Assembly: GCA_963589425.1 (NCBI GenBank)
Contig: CAVAKZ010000027.1
Coordinates: 1-38,230, forward strand
Reading direction: 5' to 3'
Origin: CAKRJP01 sp963589425
GTDB taxonomy: Bacteria; Bacillota; Clostridia; Lachnospirales; Lachnospiraceae
Length of the DNA: 38,230 nucleotides
Shown here piece by piece: positions 1-8,517 of the stretch. Below the pieces are notes generated by a model. That model ran no database searches. It was not told where the DNA came from and saw only the letters and a list, made by a program, of their open reading frames with translations. Position 1 is the first letter of the stretch, and every line of letters starts with the position of its first letter. Both the position numbers and the translations under genes were made by a program.

Positions 1-46
1 TTTACCCTTTTCAGGATAATTATATTTGCCCCTTAACACATGTCCG

Positions 47-1624
47 CTACTCAAACTCAATCGTTCCCGGCGGTTTGCTGGTAAGATCATAGAATACTCT
101 ATTCACTCCCTTTACCTCGTTAATAATTCTGCTCATTACTGTCTGTAATACCTCGAACGGAATATCCGCAGACTCTGCTGTCATAAAATCAATGGTCTTT
201 ACTGCCCGAAGTGCCACTGCATAGTCATAGGTTCTCTCATCTCCCATAACCCCGACAGAACGCATATTGGTAAGGGCTGCAAAATACTGGTTTGGCATCC
301 AGGATGGAGTCTTTCCATGCTCTTTCTTATATTCTGCTGCCGCCTTGTCTACTTCCTCACGATAAATGTAATCCGCATCCTGGACTACTCCTACCTTCCA
401 CTCGGTAATATCCCCGATAATACGGATTCCAAGTCCCGGTCCCGGGAATGGCTGACGGAATACTAGTTCCTCCGGAATTCCAAGTTCCAATCCCGCCTTA
501 CGAACCTCATCCTTAAACAAGTCTCTTAAAGGCTCAATGATTTCTTTGAAATCTACATACTCCGGAAGGCCACCAACATTGTGATGAGACTTAATCACTG
601 CAGATTCTCCGCCAAGTCCGCTCTCTACAACATCTGGATAGATAGTTCCCTGAGCCAAAAAGTCCACAGCACCTATCTTCTTTGCTTCTTCCTCAAAGAC
701 ACGGATAAATTCCTCTCCGATAATCTTACGCTTCTTCTCCGGCTCTGTTACTCCTGCTAATTTATCATAGTATCTTTGTTGGGCATTGACACGGATAAAG
801 TTCAGATCAAACTGTCCGCTTGGGCCAAATACAGCCTCTACTTCGTCGCCCTCATTCTTTCTAAGAAGACCGTGATCCACAAAGACACAGGTAAGCTGCT
901 TGCCAATGGCTCTGGACAAAAGTCCTGCTGCCACAGAAGAATCTACACCTCCTGACAAAGCCAAAAGTACCTTTCCGTCTCCTACTTTCTCTCTGATCTG
1001 CTTAATAGATTCTTCTACGAAGGAATCCATGCGCCAATCTCCTGCACATCCGCATACACCTAATACGAAGTTAGACAACATCTTGTTTCCTTCTTCTGTA
1101 TGAAGTACTTCCGGATGAAACTGAATAGCATAAAGCCCTTCCTTGGCATTCTCAAGGGCTGCTGTAGGACAATCTGCAGTATGAGCAGTAATCTCAAATC
1201 CCGGAGCTGCCTGTGAGATATAATCAAAATGGCTCATCCAGCAAATAGTCTTGGCAGATACACCGGCAAATACTGCAGAGTCTGTCTTGTCAATAAGCAC
1301 CTCTGTCTTACCGTATTCTCTTACCTTTGCCTTCTCAACCTTACCTCCCAGCACATGCATCATTAATTGTGCGCCGTAGCAAAGTCCCAATACCGGAATT
1401 CCAAGCTCAAATAATTCTTTCTGATAAGTTGGTGAGTCTGCTTCATAGCAGCTATTGGGACCACCTGTCAGAATAATCCCCTTGGGATTCATAGCTTTAA
1501 TCTTCTCAAGATCTGTCTTATAGGAATAAATTTCACAGTAGACATTACACTCTCTGACACGTCGTGCCACCAGCTGATTGTACTGTCCTCCGAAATCGAT
1601 GACGATTACTAATTCTCTTTTCAA
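47..1624 (-). CDS. guaA: GMP synthase (glutamine-hydrolysing)
   Basis: Converts XMP to GMP using ATP and glutamine, the last step of guanine nucleotide synthesis, in the cytoplasm. The 525-residue length is normal for the two-domain enzyme. The N-terminal class I glutamine amidotransferase shows the nucleophile in GLCYGAQ (Cys82) and the partner in FHPEV (His170, Glu172). The ATP pyrophosphatase part carries the P-loop SGGVDSS (residues 224-230), followed by the dimerisation domain ending in KPPGTIEFE. The start codon is TTG (1624-1622), because an AAGGAGG Shine-Dalgarno at 1633-1639 sits 8 nt upstream and no in-frame ATG is near. It is monocistronic with its own promoter; no purine riboswitch fits in the short leader. 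Confidence 0.97.
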   Translation of the reverse strand: MKRELVIVIDFGGQYNQLVARRVRECNVYCEIYSYKTDLEKIKAMNPKGIILTGGPNSCYEADSPTYQKELFELGIPVLGLCYGAQLMMHVLGGKVEKAKVREYGKTEVLIDKTDSAVFAGVSAKTICWMSHFDYISQAAPGFEITAHTADCPTAALENAKEGLYAIQFHPEVLHTEEGNKMLSNFVLGVCGCAGDWRMDSFVEESIKQIREKVGDGKVLLALSGGVDSSVAAGLLSRAIGKQLTCVFVDHGLLRKNEGDEVEAVFGPSGQFDLNFIRVNAQQRYYDKLAGVTEPEKKRKIIGEEFIRVFEEEAKKIGAVDFLAQGTIYPDVVESGLGGESAVIKSHHNVGGLPEYVDFKEIIEPLRDLFKDEVRKAGLELGIPEELVFRQPFPGPGLGIRIIGDITEWKVGVVQDADYIYREEVDKAAAEYKKEHGKTPSWMPNQYFAALTNMRSVGVMGDERTYDYAVALRAVKTIDFMTAESADIPFEVLQTVMSRIINEVKGVNRVFYDLTSKPPGTIEFE

Positions 1625-1659
1625 AAGACTGTCCTCCTTCTTTACCGTAACTAAGCTCC

Positions 1660-1688
1660 ATTATATAGGAGACCCCTCTCTTTTACAA
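1660..1688 (-). promoter_or_regulatory. guaA promoter with overlapping inverted repeat
   Basis: On the minus strand TTGTAA (1683-1688) and TATAAT (1660-1665) are separated by exactly 17 bp, a good sigma-A promoter. An interrupted inverted repeat, CTCTCTTG against AAGAGAG plus outer GGAG/CTCC, covers the -35 and spacer (about 1668-1698) and could be an operator. The predicted 5' leader is only about 30 nt, too short for a riboswitch. Confidence 0.65.
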
Positions 1689-1744
1689 GAGAGACTCCCC
1701 AACAAATCTGCAACAAAATCTATAACAGAATCTATAACTATATA

Positions 1745-1785
1745 GTAAAAGGACTCGCTATGAATCTTCATCCATAACGAGTCCC
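1745..1785 (-). terminator. Rho-independent terminator after ferredoxin gene
   Basis: The arms GGACTCG (1751-1757) and CGAGTCC (1778-1784) pair, extended by a TATG/CATA-type inner stem, and in the minus direction are followed by TTTTAC. It lies about 20 nt downstream of the ferredoxin stop and upstream of the guaA promoter, so it separates the two units. Confidence 0.75.
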
Positions 1786-1806
1786 GGCTTTTCATAATCT
1801 TACGAA

Positions 1807-1977
1807 TTACTCTACTGTAATTGCTCCTGTTGGACAGGCACCTTCGCATGCTCCGCAAGATACACATACATCTGGATCTACTACAAACTGAGAATCTCCA
1901 GCACTGATAGCTCCTACTGGACATGTAGCCTCACAAGCTCCACACATTACACATACATCACTAATTACTGCTGCCAT
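1807..1977 (-). CDS. 2[4Fe-4S] ferredoxin
   Basis: A small acidic clostridial-type electron carrier of 56 residues. Two CxxCxxCxxxCP motifs (CVMCGACEATCP and CVSCGACEGACP) each ligate one [4Fe-4S] cluster by exchanging their fourth cysteine, as is known for this family. It passes low-potential electrons between cytoplasmic oxidoreductases. The start is the ATG at 1977, because AAGGAGGT at 1985-1992 lies 7 nt upstream; a longer open frame reaching 2079 would add a non-ferredoxin N-terminus and lacks a ribosome-binding site. It stands alone between the phoR terminator and its own terminator. Confidence 0.95.
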   Translation of the reverse strand: MAAVISDVCVMCGACEATCPVGAISAGDSQFVVDPDVCVSCGACEGACPTGAITVE

Positions 1978-2013
1978 AGGTATTACCTCCTTATTTTTTA
2001 AACGTTGTTTTTC

Positions 2014-2043
2014 ATGATACACCAAAAAACAAAGAATGTACAT
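2014..2043 (-). promoter_or_regulatory. putative ferredoxin promoter
   Basis: TATCAT at 2014-2019 follows a TGTACA hexamer by 17 bp on the minus strand. The -35 is weak (4 of 6). It overlaps the terminator hairpin of the preceding phosphate operon. Inferred from position and hexamers only. Confidence 0.35.
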
Positions 2044-2062
2044 AAAAAACCGTCTTTGTTTT
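2024..2062 (-). terminator. terminator of pst-pho operon
   Basis: AAAACAAAGA and TCTTTGTTTT (2053-2062 and 2026-2035 on the plus coordinates) form a 10-bp A/U-rich stem followed by further T residues in the minus direction, about 45 nt after the phoR stop. The loop is long (17 nt), so strength is uncertain. Confidence 0.5.
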
Positions 2063-2106
2063 CCAACTATTTTTCTCAAGAGTAAATGCTAATCATTTTC
2101 AAAATT

Positions 2107-3444
2107 TCAGACAGTTTTAGGCTCCTTTTCAAACACTAGTTCCATGCGGGTTCCCTTGTTAACTTCACTCTGTACATGGATCTGAGCGTTATGCAAAAAG
2201 GCCCCATGTTTTACAATGGAAAGTCCCAAACCTGTGCCACCGGTTTCTTTTGAATGGCTTTTGTCCACCCGATAAAATCTTTCAAAAATTCGCTCCTGAG
2301 CTTCCTTTGGGATTCCGATTCCGGTGTCTGCAACAATTACTTTCACTCCTTGAAGGGTATCCCCCACCCACACAGAAACAGAGCCTTCCTCACGGTTATA
2401 CTTCACTGCATTCTCGCAGATATTATAAATCATCTCATCTAGAACCTGGCGAACTCCTCTTACCGTTACCGGCTCCCCGGTAATCTGCACACGAACCTTT
2501 CGTTTACTGATCTGAGGTTGAAGTCTTGAACAAATCTCTCTTGTGAGAAGATACAGATCCACATTTTCCCTCTCCAGCTCAATCTTGTCCTCATCTAATT
2601 TTGATAATTTAATAATATCTTCGATCAAGGTAATCAGTCTGGAGGCTTCTTTATAAATAATCTCACTAAATCTTGGCACATCTTCCGGCTTTACCAAACC
2701 ATTTTTCATAATTTCCGCATATCCGGAAATGGAGGTAAGGGGGGTCTTTAATTCATGGGATACATTTGCAGAGAATTCCTTTCGAATCTCTGCCACTGCA
2801 TCTTTTTCCTTATTCTGCTTATCGATTCGTTCTAAGAGTGGAGTCAGCTCCCCGTACACCTCCGGGTTCTTTAAGGGTTCATTCAAATCCAACTCATTAA
2901 TAGGACGAATAAGCTTGGCCACCTGATAACCGGAAAGAAGCCAGGCGCAAATAAGCATTAAGACGGCAATAATGCCCATAGGAGGAAGTACAGTAAGGGC
3001 GGTACTTCGCACATTGTCTACTGCCTTGGACACCCGAAGGATTTTTCCATCCGGCAATTTCATGGCATAGTAAAACATATCTTTACTCATGGTATCAGAC
3101 TGGCGAATATCTTTTCCCGTCCCATATTTTAATGCCTTCTTAACCTCCGGACGGTCCTTATGATTTTCCAAACTCTTTCCCTCAGGATCTGAGGAATCAT
3201 ATACCACACTTCCATCGGAATTTATTAAGGTGACTCGAGTATTTACATCTACCTCATCTAAATTCTGCACATAATTTTCCCCGGAAACTTCAATGGCAGT
3301 GCTAATATATTCTGCTTCCTGTTTAATTTGGGCCTCCATTATAGTCATGGTATGCCTATAAACAATAAACGTTGTGATGGCATAGGCCACCAGCAACGTT
3401 GTTGTGACAATAAAGATCATGCTTTGCTGAATCTTTTCTCTCAT
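2107..3444 (-). CDS. phoR: PhoR-like sensor histidine kinase
   Basis: Membrane sensor kinase, predicted to autophosphorylate and pass phosphate to the adjacent response regulator when phosphate is low. Two membrane segments (about residues 8-29 and 148-172) flank an extracytoplasmic region of about 115 residues. The cytoplasmic part has the dimerisation/phosphoacceptor motif SHELKTPL (His230), the N box around Asn345, DTGIGIP (373-379) and the GTGLGLSI lid motif (403-410), so all catalytic boxes are intact. At 445 residues it lacks an obvious PAS domain between HAMP-like linker and HisKA, shorter than Bacillus PhoR. It is the last gene of the pst operon, 12 bp after phoB, with GGATGAG as ribosome-binding site. 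Confidence 0.9.
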   Translation of the reverse strand: MREKIQQSMIFIVTTTLLVAYAITTFIVYRHTMTIMEAQIKQEAEYISTAIEVSGENYVQNLDEVDVNTRVTLINSDGSVVYDSSDPEGKSLENHKDRPEVKKALKYGTGKDIRQSDTMSKDMFYYAMKLPDGKILRVSKAVDNVRSTALTVLPPMGIIAVLMLICAWLLSGYQVAKLIRPINELDLNEPLKNPEVYGELTPLLERIDKQNKEKDAVAEIRKEFSANVSHELKTPLTSISGYAEIMKNGLVKPEDVPRFSEIIYKEASRLITLIEDIIKLSKLDEDKIELERENVDLYLLTREICSRLQPQISKRKVRVQITGEPVTVRGVRQVLDEMIYNICENAVKYNREEGSVSVWVGDTLQGVKVIVADTGIGIPKEAQERIFERFYRVDKSHSKETGGTGLGLSIVKHGAFLHNAQIHVQSEVNKGTRMELVFEKEPKTV

Positions 3445-3456
3445 ATTCTCATCCTT

Positions 3457-4128
3457 TTAGCTCATTCGATAGCCTACACCTCGAACCGTTTCAATACGGT
3501 CTCCGTAGTCTCCCAGTTTTTGCCTTAAGGTTCTGACGTGCACATCCACAGTCCTGGTCTCTCCGTCAAAATCATATCCCCAGATATCCTCAAGGAGCTG
3601 ATCTCTTGTCTGGACAATATTAGGATTTCTCATAAGACGTTTTAAAAGCTGGTACTCCTTAAGGGTTAATTGGATAACCCGTCCTCCTGCCACTACCTCA
3701 TGCTTATCTGTGTTCATCTCAATGCCTCCAAGGGTCAGAACATGGGTTTTTGCGCCATCTCCCTGGCCACTTCTTCGAAGCACTGCCTTTATTCTAGATA
3801 CCAGCTCCATCATGCCAAAAGGCTTGGTGACATAATCATCTGCTCCTGCATCTAAGCCCATAACTTTATCATATTCGGCCCCCTTAGCTGTTACCATGAT
3901 AACCGGCACCGTCCGTGTTTTTTCATTGGATTTTAGCCACTTAAGGATTTCCATGCCATCCTCTCCGGGAAGCATAATATCAAGCAAAACAAGCTCTGGC
4001 ACTTCCTGTGCCAAAGCCTCTTTAAATGATCCGCCCTCTTCAAATCCTCGTGCATGAAATCCAGTGCTCTCCAGAGTATATACTACCAACTCACGAATGC
4101 TGCTGTCATCCTCTACACAATAAATCAT
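3457..4128 (-). CDS. phoB: PhoB/PhoP-type response regulator (OmpR family)
   Basis: DNA-binding two-component regulator of phosphate genes, 223 residues. The receiver domain has the acidic pocket EDD (residues 6-8), phosphoacceptor Asp50 in LLDIMLPGEDG, Thr80 and Lys102 in VTKPFG. The C-terminal winged helix (about 130-223) ends in RTVDVHVRTLRQKLG and VRGVGYRM, typical of OmpR/PhoB. Its ATG overlaps the phoU stop by 4 nt (ATGA), which implies translational coupling, and it precedes the cognate kinase. Assignment to phosphate rather than another stimulus rests on the operon context. Confidence 0.93.
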   Translation of the reverse strand: MIYCVEDDSSIRELVVYTLESTGFHARGFEEGGSFKEALAQEVPELVLLDIMLPGEDGMEILKWLKSNEKTRTVPVIMVTAKGAEYDKVMGLDAGADDYVTKPFGMMELVSRIKAVLRRSGQGDGAKTHVLTLGGIEMNTDKHEVVAGGRVIQLTLKEYQLLKRLMRNPNIVQTRDQLLEDIWGYDFDGETRTVDVHVRTLRQKLGDYGDRIETVRGVGYRMS

Positions 4129-4775
4129 AAACTTTCTCCTTTATGTACGCCGGTAATGGAAAATTCCACCCACTCAGCAATGTTTGTTGCATGGTCTGCA
4201 ATTCTCTCTAAATACTTTGCTACCATGATCAAATCCATTGCATGGCGACCTTCCTCCGTATGATCGGCAATCTTTTGAATCAGCTTTGTCTTAACTCCCT
4301 CAAAGAGTTCATCCACCACATCATCAGCCTGAATAACATCCCCTGCCAGAGCTAAGTCTTTATTTACATAGGCCTCTACACTCTTACGCACCATCTTAGT
4401 TGCCGCCTCTGACATTTGAATAATCATAGGAATATCTACCTGGGCATCCTTCTTTTCAGATACAATAATCTCTCCAATATCTGCTGCCTGGTCCCCGATT
4501 CTTTCCATGTCTGTAATCATCTTAAGAGCTGCGGAAATTTGTCTAAGATCCCTTGCCACCGGTTGCTGCTGAAGAAGTAATTTTAGACAAATACCTTCAA
4601 TCTCACTTTCTAGCTGATCAATCTTTTCATCAAACTGAACCACTTCTTTTGCCAGTTTTTGGTCTCCCTCTTTTAAAGCTTTTGTTGCATTGGTAATGGC
4701 AGTTTCACAAAGTTCTCCCATGTGTACCATATCTGTATTAAGACGCTCCAGCTGTTCATCAAATCTATTACGCAT
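4125..4775 (-). CDS. phoU: phosphate transport system regulator PhoU
   Basis: Cytoplasmic negative modulator linking the PstSCAB transporter to the PhoR kinase. The 216 residues are all helical in character and contain the two PhoU repeat signatures, ERIGDQAADIGE in the first half and ERIADHATNIAEW in the second, whose acidic residues bind metal in known structures. It starts 3 nt after pstB; a GGGAGG inside the end of pstB lies 12 nt upstream of the ATG. The gene order pstB-phoU-phoB-phoR supports a direct role in phosphate signalling. Confidence 0.95.
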   Translation of the reverse strand: MRNRFDEQLERLNTDMVHMGELCETAITNATKALKEGDQKLAKEVVQFDEKIDQLESEIEGICLKLLLQQQPVARDLRQISAALKMITDMERIGDQAADIGEIIVSEKKDAQVDIPMIIQMSEAATKMVRKSVEAYVNKDLALAGDVIQADDVVDELFEGVKTKLIQKIADHTEEGRHAMDLIMVAKYLERIADHATNIAEWVEFSITGVHKGESL

Positions 4776-4778
4776 ATC

Positions 4779-5528
4779 TTAGCCAAACCTCCCTGTAATA
4801 TAATCCTCGGTTCTCTTATCCTGTGGAATAGAGAATAATTTCTCAGTATCATTATATTCAATCACTTCTCCTAATAAGAAGAAGGCGGTATTGTCTGATA
4901 CACGCACAGCCTGCTGCATATTATGGGTTACCATGACAATAGTATAGTCTTTTTTCAATTCCATAACAAGGTCTTCTATTTTGGATGTGGAAATAGGATC
5001 CAAAGCGGAAGTTGGCTCATCCATAAGAAGAACTTCCGGTTCTACTGCCAAGGCTCTTGCAATGCAAAGTCTCTGCTGCTGTCCACCGGACATTCCAAGG
5101 GCACTGGTTTTCAATCGATCCTTACACTCATCCCAAATAGCTGCATTTCTAAGAGAGGTTTCTACGATTTCATCTAGCTTAGCCTTGGAACGAATTCCGT
5201 GGGTTCTAGGTCCATAAGCAATATTATCATAGATACTCATTGGGAAGGGATTTGGTTTTTGAAATACCATTCCCACTCTCTTTCTTAATACATTCACATC
5301 CAGATCCTTAAAAATGTCCTGGCCATCCAGAAGGATCTCTCCCTCAATACGGCATCCTTCTACTAAATCATTCATTCGGTTAATGGATTTTAACAATGTA
5401 GATTTTCCACATCCGGAGGGTCCGATAAAGGCGGTGATTTTATTTGCCTCAATCTCCAGATTTACATTTTTTAATGCATGAAAATCGGAATAGTATAGAT
5501 CCATATTTTTTACACTAAGTTTGCTCAT
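4779..5528 (-). CDS. pstB: phosphate ABC transporter ATP-binding protein
   Basis: ATPase that powers phosphate import through PstC/PstA at the inner face of the membrane. 249 residues, the normal PstB length. Walker A GPSGCGKS (36-43), Q-loop VFQKPNPFPMS, which is characteristic of PstB, signature MSGGQ (146-150), Walker B LLMDE (167-171) and the switch His in VTHNM are all present. It begins 28 nt after pstA stop with GAGGAAA as ribosome-binding site. Confidence 0.97.
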   Translation of the reverse strand: MSKLSVKNMDLYYSDFHALKNVNLEIEANKITAFIGPSGCGKSTLLKSINRMNDLVEGCRIEGEILLDGQDIFKDLDVNVLRKRVGMVFQKPNPFPMSIYDNIAYGPRTHGIRSKAKLDEIVETSLRNAAIWDECKDRLKTSALGMSGGQQQRLCIARALAVEPEVLLMDEPTSALDPISTSKIEDLVMELKKDYTIVMVTHNMQQAVRVSDNTAFFLLGEVIEYNDTEKLFSIPQDKRTEDYITGRFG

Positions 5529-5556
5529 CTATATTTCCTCACATATTATTTACTGT

Positions 5557-6432
5557 CTATGCATTAGTCAGTTTCTTTGCCAGCATACTGGACAAGGTAT
5601 TGATCAGTACTACTACTACCAATAGAATTACTGCAGTGGCATAGGCCTGATCCATGTAAAGTCCCTCACTAGCTAAATTGTACATATGAACCGCCAAGGT
5701 TCTTCCGGAACTAAATACAGAATTTGGAATTTTTGCCACAGTACCTGCAGTATAAATCAAGGCTGCGGTCTCCCCCACAATACGTCCTACCGCCAGGATC
5801 ACGCCGGCCAAGATTCCGGGAACAGCTGCCGGCAAAACAATTCGAAATACTGTCCGTAATTTTCCGGCTCCCAAACCAAAACTTCCTTCTCTGTAGGAAT
5901 CCGGCACTGATTTTAAGGCTTCCTCTGTACTTCTCATAATTAAGGGCAGGACCATAATTGCCAGGGTAAATGCACCTGCCAACAATGAAAAGCCCCATCC
6001 ACAGGCCTGTACAAAGAACAACATTCCGAAAAGTCCATATACAATGGAAGGAATTCCCTGAAGAGTCTCTGTAGTCATCCGAATAACTTCTACGAATTTA
6101 TTTCCTCTCTTAGCATATTCCACCAAAAAAATAGCAGAAAAAATTCCAAAGGGAACTGCAATGAGCAGCGAAAGGAAGGTCATAATAATGGTATTTACAA
6201 GGGCCGGCATAAGGGATGCATTTTCAGAGGAATATTCCAAAGAAAACAAAGACGGCTTGATATAAGGAAGTCCGTGGATCAAAATATATGCGATCAAGAA
6301 AATCAATACCGCAAAGGTAATGATTGCAGAAAGCATTACCAATAACATTACAATGAAAGATCCCGGGGTCTTGGTATAGGACTTTAATTTTTGTCCTATA
6401 GTCATCGTATTTCTTGCTTTTTTATTATTCAC
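5557..6432 (-). CDS. pstA: phosphate ABC transporter permease PstA
   Basis: One of the two membrane subunits of the high-affinity phosphate importer. About 291 residues with six hydrophobic segments and the inner-membrane ABC permease (EAA) loop around LKSVPDSYREGSFGLGAGK, which docks on PstB. Two GTG starts are possible, at 6441 and 6432; I choose 6432 because GAGGTGG then lies about 8 nt upstream, whereas the first GTG has almost no ribosome-binding site. It overlaps the end of pstC by 8 nt. Confidence 0.93.
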   Translation of the reverse strand: MNNKKARNTMTIGQKLKSYTKTPGSFIVMLLVMLSAIITFAVLIFLIAYILIHGLPYIKPSLFSLEYSSENASLMPALVNTIIMTFLSLLIAVPFGIFSAIFLVEYAKRGNKFVEVIRMTTETLQGIPSIVYGLFGMLFFVQACGWGFSLLAGAFTLAIMVLPLIMRSTEEALKSVPDSYREGSFGLGAGKLRTVFRIVLPAAVPGILAGVILAVGRIVGETAALIYTAGTVAKIPNSVFSSGRTLAVHMYNLASEGLYMDQAYATAVILLVVVVLINTLSSMLAKKLTNA

Positions 6433-7318
6433 GTCCGCCACCTCGTTTCAATAATGCCACGCTGAAATTCAAGAGCAGAATAAATACAAAGAGTACAACT
6501 CCTGTGGCAATCAAAGCTTCCCTGTGAAGTCCGGAAGCATAACCCATCTCAATAACAATATTGGCGGTCAAAGTACGAACTCCCTTGAAAATTCCATCCG
6601 GAATTCTTGCCTGATTACCTGCAACCATAATTACTGCCATAGTTTCACCAATGGCACGTCCAATTCCAAGAACTAAAGCTGCAATAACACCAGATTTTGC
6701 TGCTGGCAAAACAACGGTAAAAATAGCTCTCTCGTGGGTTCCACCCAGGGCAACTGCCCCCTCGTAATACTGGCTTGGAACTGCTCGAAGTGCTGACTCT
6801 GTCAGTCCAATAATGGTAGGCAAAATCATCATTCCAAGAAGAAGGGATGCTGTCAGGATACTGCTTCCATTTCCTGCACTCTTTATAAGTCCCATGCTTT
6901 TTAGGTCTCTTCCCATTTCTCTAACCAAAGGCACCAATACCACCAGACCAAAGAAACCATATACAACAGAGGGGATACCGGCCAAAAGCTCTGTCGCTGT
7001 TTTTAAAGGTTTGTAAATTTGTTTCGGACAATAAAAGGCCATAAACACTGCTGTCAACACGCCAATAGGAACTCCAAAAATTATGGCTCCAGCTGTTACG
7101 TACAGACTTCCCACAATCATAGGAAAGATTCCGTAAATATCATTATTAGGTCTCCATTTTATGCCACTTAAGAAATCGCCGAAACCGATTTCCTTCATTG
7201 CAGGAATACCATTTGCAAATAAAAAGATACAAATGAGAGCTACCGCCAACACCGAAGCGCAGGCGGCAACGAAGAACACTCCCTGCATGAATTTTTCTGT
7301 CCATGCTTTTTGATTCAT
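6425..7318 (-). CDS. pstC: phosphate ABC transporter permease PstC
   Basis: Second membrane subunit of the phosphate importer, 297 residues. A first membrane helix near residues 13-33 is followed by a short external loop and a five-helix permease core with the EAA-type loop LRAVPSQYYEGAVALGG. PstC-type features include the conserved PSVVYGFFGL segment. GAGGAGT stands 7 nt before the ATG, 45 nt after pstS. The short interval after pstS contains a partial hairpin that might lower expression of the downstream genes, but this is weak. Confidence 0.95.
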   Translation of the reverse strand: MNQKAWTEKFMQGVFFVAACASVLAVALICIFLFANGIPAMKEIGFGDFLSGIKWRPNNDIYGIFPMIVGSLYVTAGAIIFGVPIGVLTAVFMAFYCPKQIYKPLKTATELLAGIPSVVYGFFGLVVLVPLVREMGRDLKSMGLIKSAGNGSSILTASLLLGMMILPTIIGLTESALRAVPSQYYEGAVALGGTHERAIFTVVLPAAKSGVIAALVLGIGRAIGETMAVIMVAGNQARIPDGIFKGVRTLTANIVIEMGYASGLHREALIATGVVLFVFILLLNFSVALLKRGGGRE

Positions 7319-7363
7319 TCTAACACTCCTCGTCTAATGAAAGCTCTGTGATACAGATAGCCC

Positions 7364-8287
7364 TTAGTTTAAGACATCATCCCATGTAAGAGCCTCTCCT
7401 GTGTAAATGCTCTTTACCTGATCTACGCTAAGGTCATCAACAGTATTGTTCTTGTTTACAATAACTGCAATACCATCTGTAGCAATTACAGTTGCCTCAA
7501 GTTCAGAAGCCTCCTCATCCTTTAATTCACGAGATGCCATACCGATATCATAGCTTCCGTCGATAGTAGAAGTCATACCTGTTGTAGAATCAGTGGTCTG
7601 TAACTCGATCTCTGCATTTGCATTTACATCTTTATAAGCCTCAATTAGCTTCTCCATAACTGGTGATACAGAAGAAGATCCTCCTACTACAGCCTTTCCG
7701 GAAGGAGCAGATCCTGAATAATCCTCCACGTCATCTACTGCTATATATCCATTTTCTTCTACAACAGCCTGTCCTTCGGTGCTCATAATGAAATCAATGA
7801 AATCCTTAGCAACTTCATTGTCAAGATCAGACTTTGTTGCAATATTAAAAGGTCTTGATACCTTATATTCACCACTCTTAATGTTCTCAGCAGTTGCCTC
7901 AGCCCCGTCAATCTTAAGAGCCTTTACACTGTCATCCAAAGAACCAAGAGATACATAACCGATTGCATAATCATCTCCGGCTACTGTTGTAAGCATTACA
8001 GATGTGCTGTTAGTGATCTGGGCATCCTCTGTAGTATTGTCAACTTTATTTCCATCGGAATCTTTTTCTTCAATACCAAATAACTCGATGAAGGCTCCTC
8101 TTGTTCCTGAACCATCTTCTCTTGAAACGATGGTAATATCAGAAGAAGTATCGAAGTCTCCAGAAGCTTCGTTTCCACTTGATGAAGAATCTGCATCTGC
8201 AGAATCAGAAGAATTTCCACATCCAACTACCATTCCTGCTACCATAGTTGCAACTGCCATTAATGCAATAAACTTTTTCATTTTCAT
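7364..8287 (-). CDS. pstS: PstS-like phosphate-binding lipoprotein, circularly permuted
   Basis: Extracytoplasmic phosphate receptor feeding PstCAB, 307 residues. Signal peptide residues 1-22 with lipobox VVGC (Cys23) and a Ser/Asp-rich linker to about residue 48. The two halves of the usual PstS fold occur in swapped order: residues 51-185 begin with the SREDGSGTR phosphate-loop motif normally found in the second half, while residues 198-307 hold the GGSSSVSP, DIGMASRELK and IYTGE...TW motifs normally at the N-terminus. The chain ends exactly where canonical PstS would continue into SREDGSGTR. The first ATG is chosen because GGAG is 10 nt upstream. First gene of the operon. Confidence 0.9.
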   Translation of the reverse strand: MKMKKFIALMAVATMVAGMVVGCGNSSDSADADSSSSGNEASGDFDTSSDITIVSREDGSGTRGAFIELFGIEEKDSDGNKVDNTTEDAQITNSTSVMLTTVAGDDYAIGYVSLGSLDDSVKALKIDGAEATAENIKSGEYKVSRPFNIATKSDLDNEVAKDFIDFIMSTEGQAVVEENGYIAVDDVEDYSGSAPSGKAVVGGSSSVSPVMEKLIEAYKDVNANAEIELQTTDSTTGMTSTIDGSYDIGMASRELKDEEASELEATVIATDGIAVIVNKNNTVDDLSVDQVKSIYTGEALTWDDVLN

Positions 8288-8384
8288 TTTAAATTTTCTC
8301 CTTTTTTGTCTTCGTCTTTCACTTCTTGCACCTCATGTGCACAAGTGACATGTTATCTGAGAAATGTAAAATCCAAAATCTTTA

Positions 8385-8404
8385 CTAAGTTAAACCTTTG
8401 TAAA
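8385..8404 (-). promoter_or_regulatory. possible PhoB/PhoP box upstream of pstS
   Basis: On the minus strand TTTACAAAGG is followed directly by TTTAACTTAG, a direct repeat of TTTA(A/C)(A/C)-like units with a 10-bp step, as in Pho boxes of Gram-positive bacteria (TTAACA-type repeats). It lies about 100 bp upstream of the pstS start. No convincing -10/-35 pair was found. Assignment is an inference from motif and context. Confidence 0.3.
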
Positions 8405-8454
8405 GTAAGAAATAGCCTTTATAAGATTTGGTTTTTGAAAGATAAGATAATGGG

Positions 8455-8483
8455 TTACTTTTCCTAAGGAAAACAGATATAAT
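8455..8483 (+). promoter_or_regulatory. putative promoter of the methyltransferase gene
   Basis: A perfect TATAAT at 8478-8483 lies 35 bp before the ATG at 8518; the hexamer 17 bp upstream, TTACTT, is a poor -35. Divergent from pstS. Confidence 0.45.
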
Positions 8484-8517
8484 AAAACAAGATTTATTTT
8501 GAAAGGAATTCATAGAT

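Noticed and set aside
8004..8348. 114-codon ORF antisense to pstS
   Set aside because: It arises from the Ser/Asp-rich complement of pstS; no ribosome-binding site and no recognisable domain.
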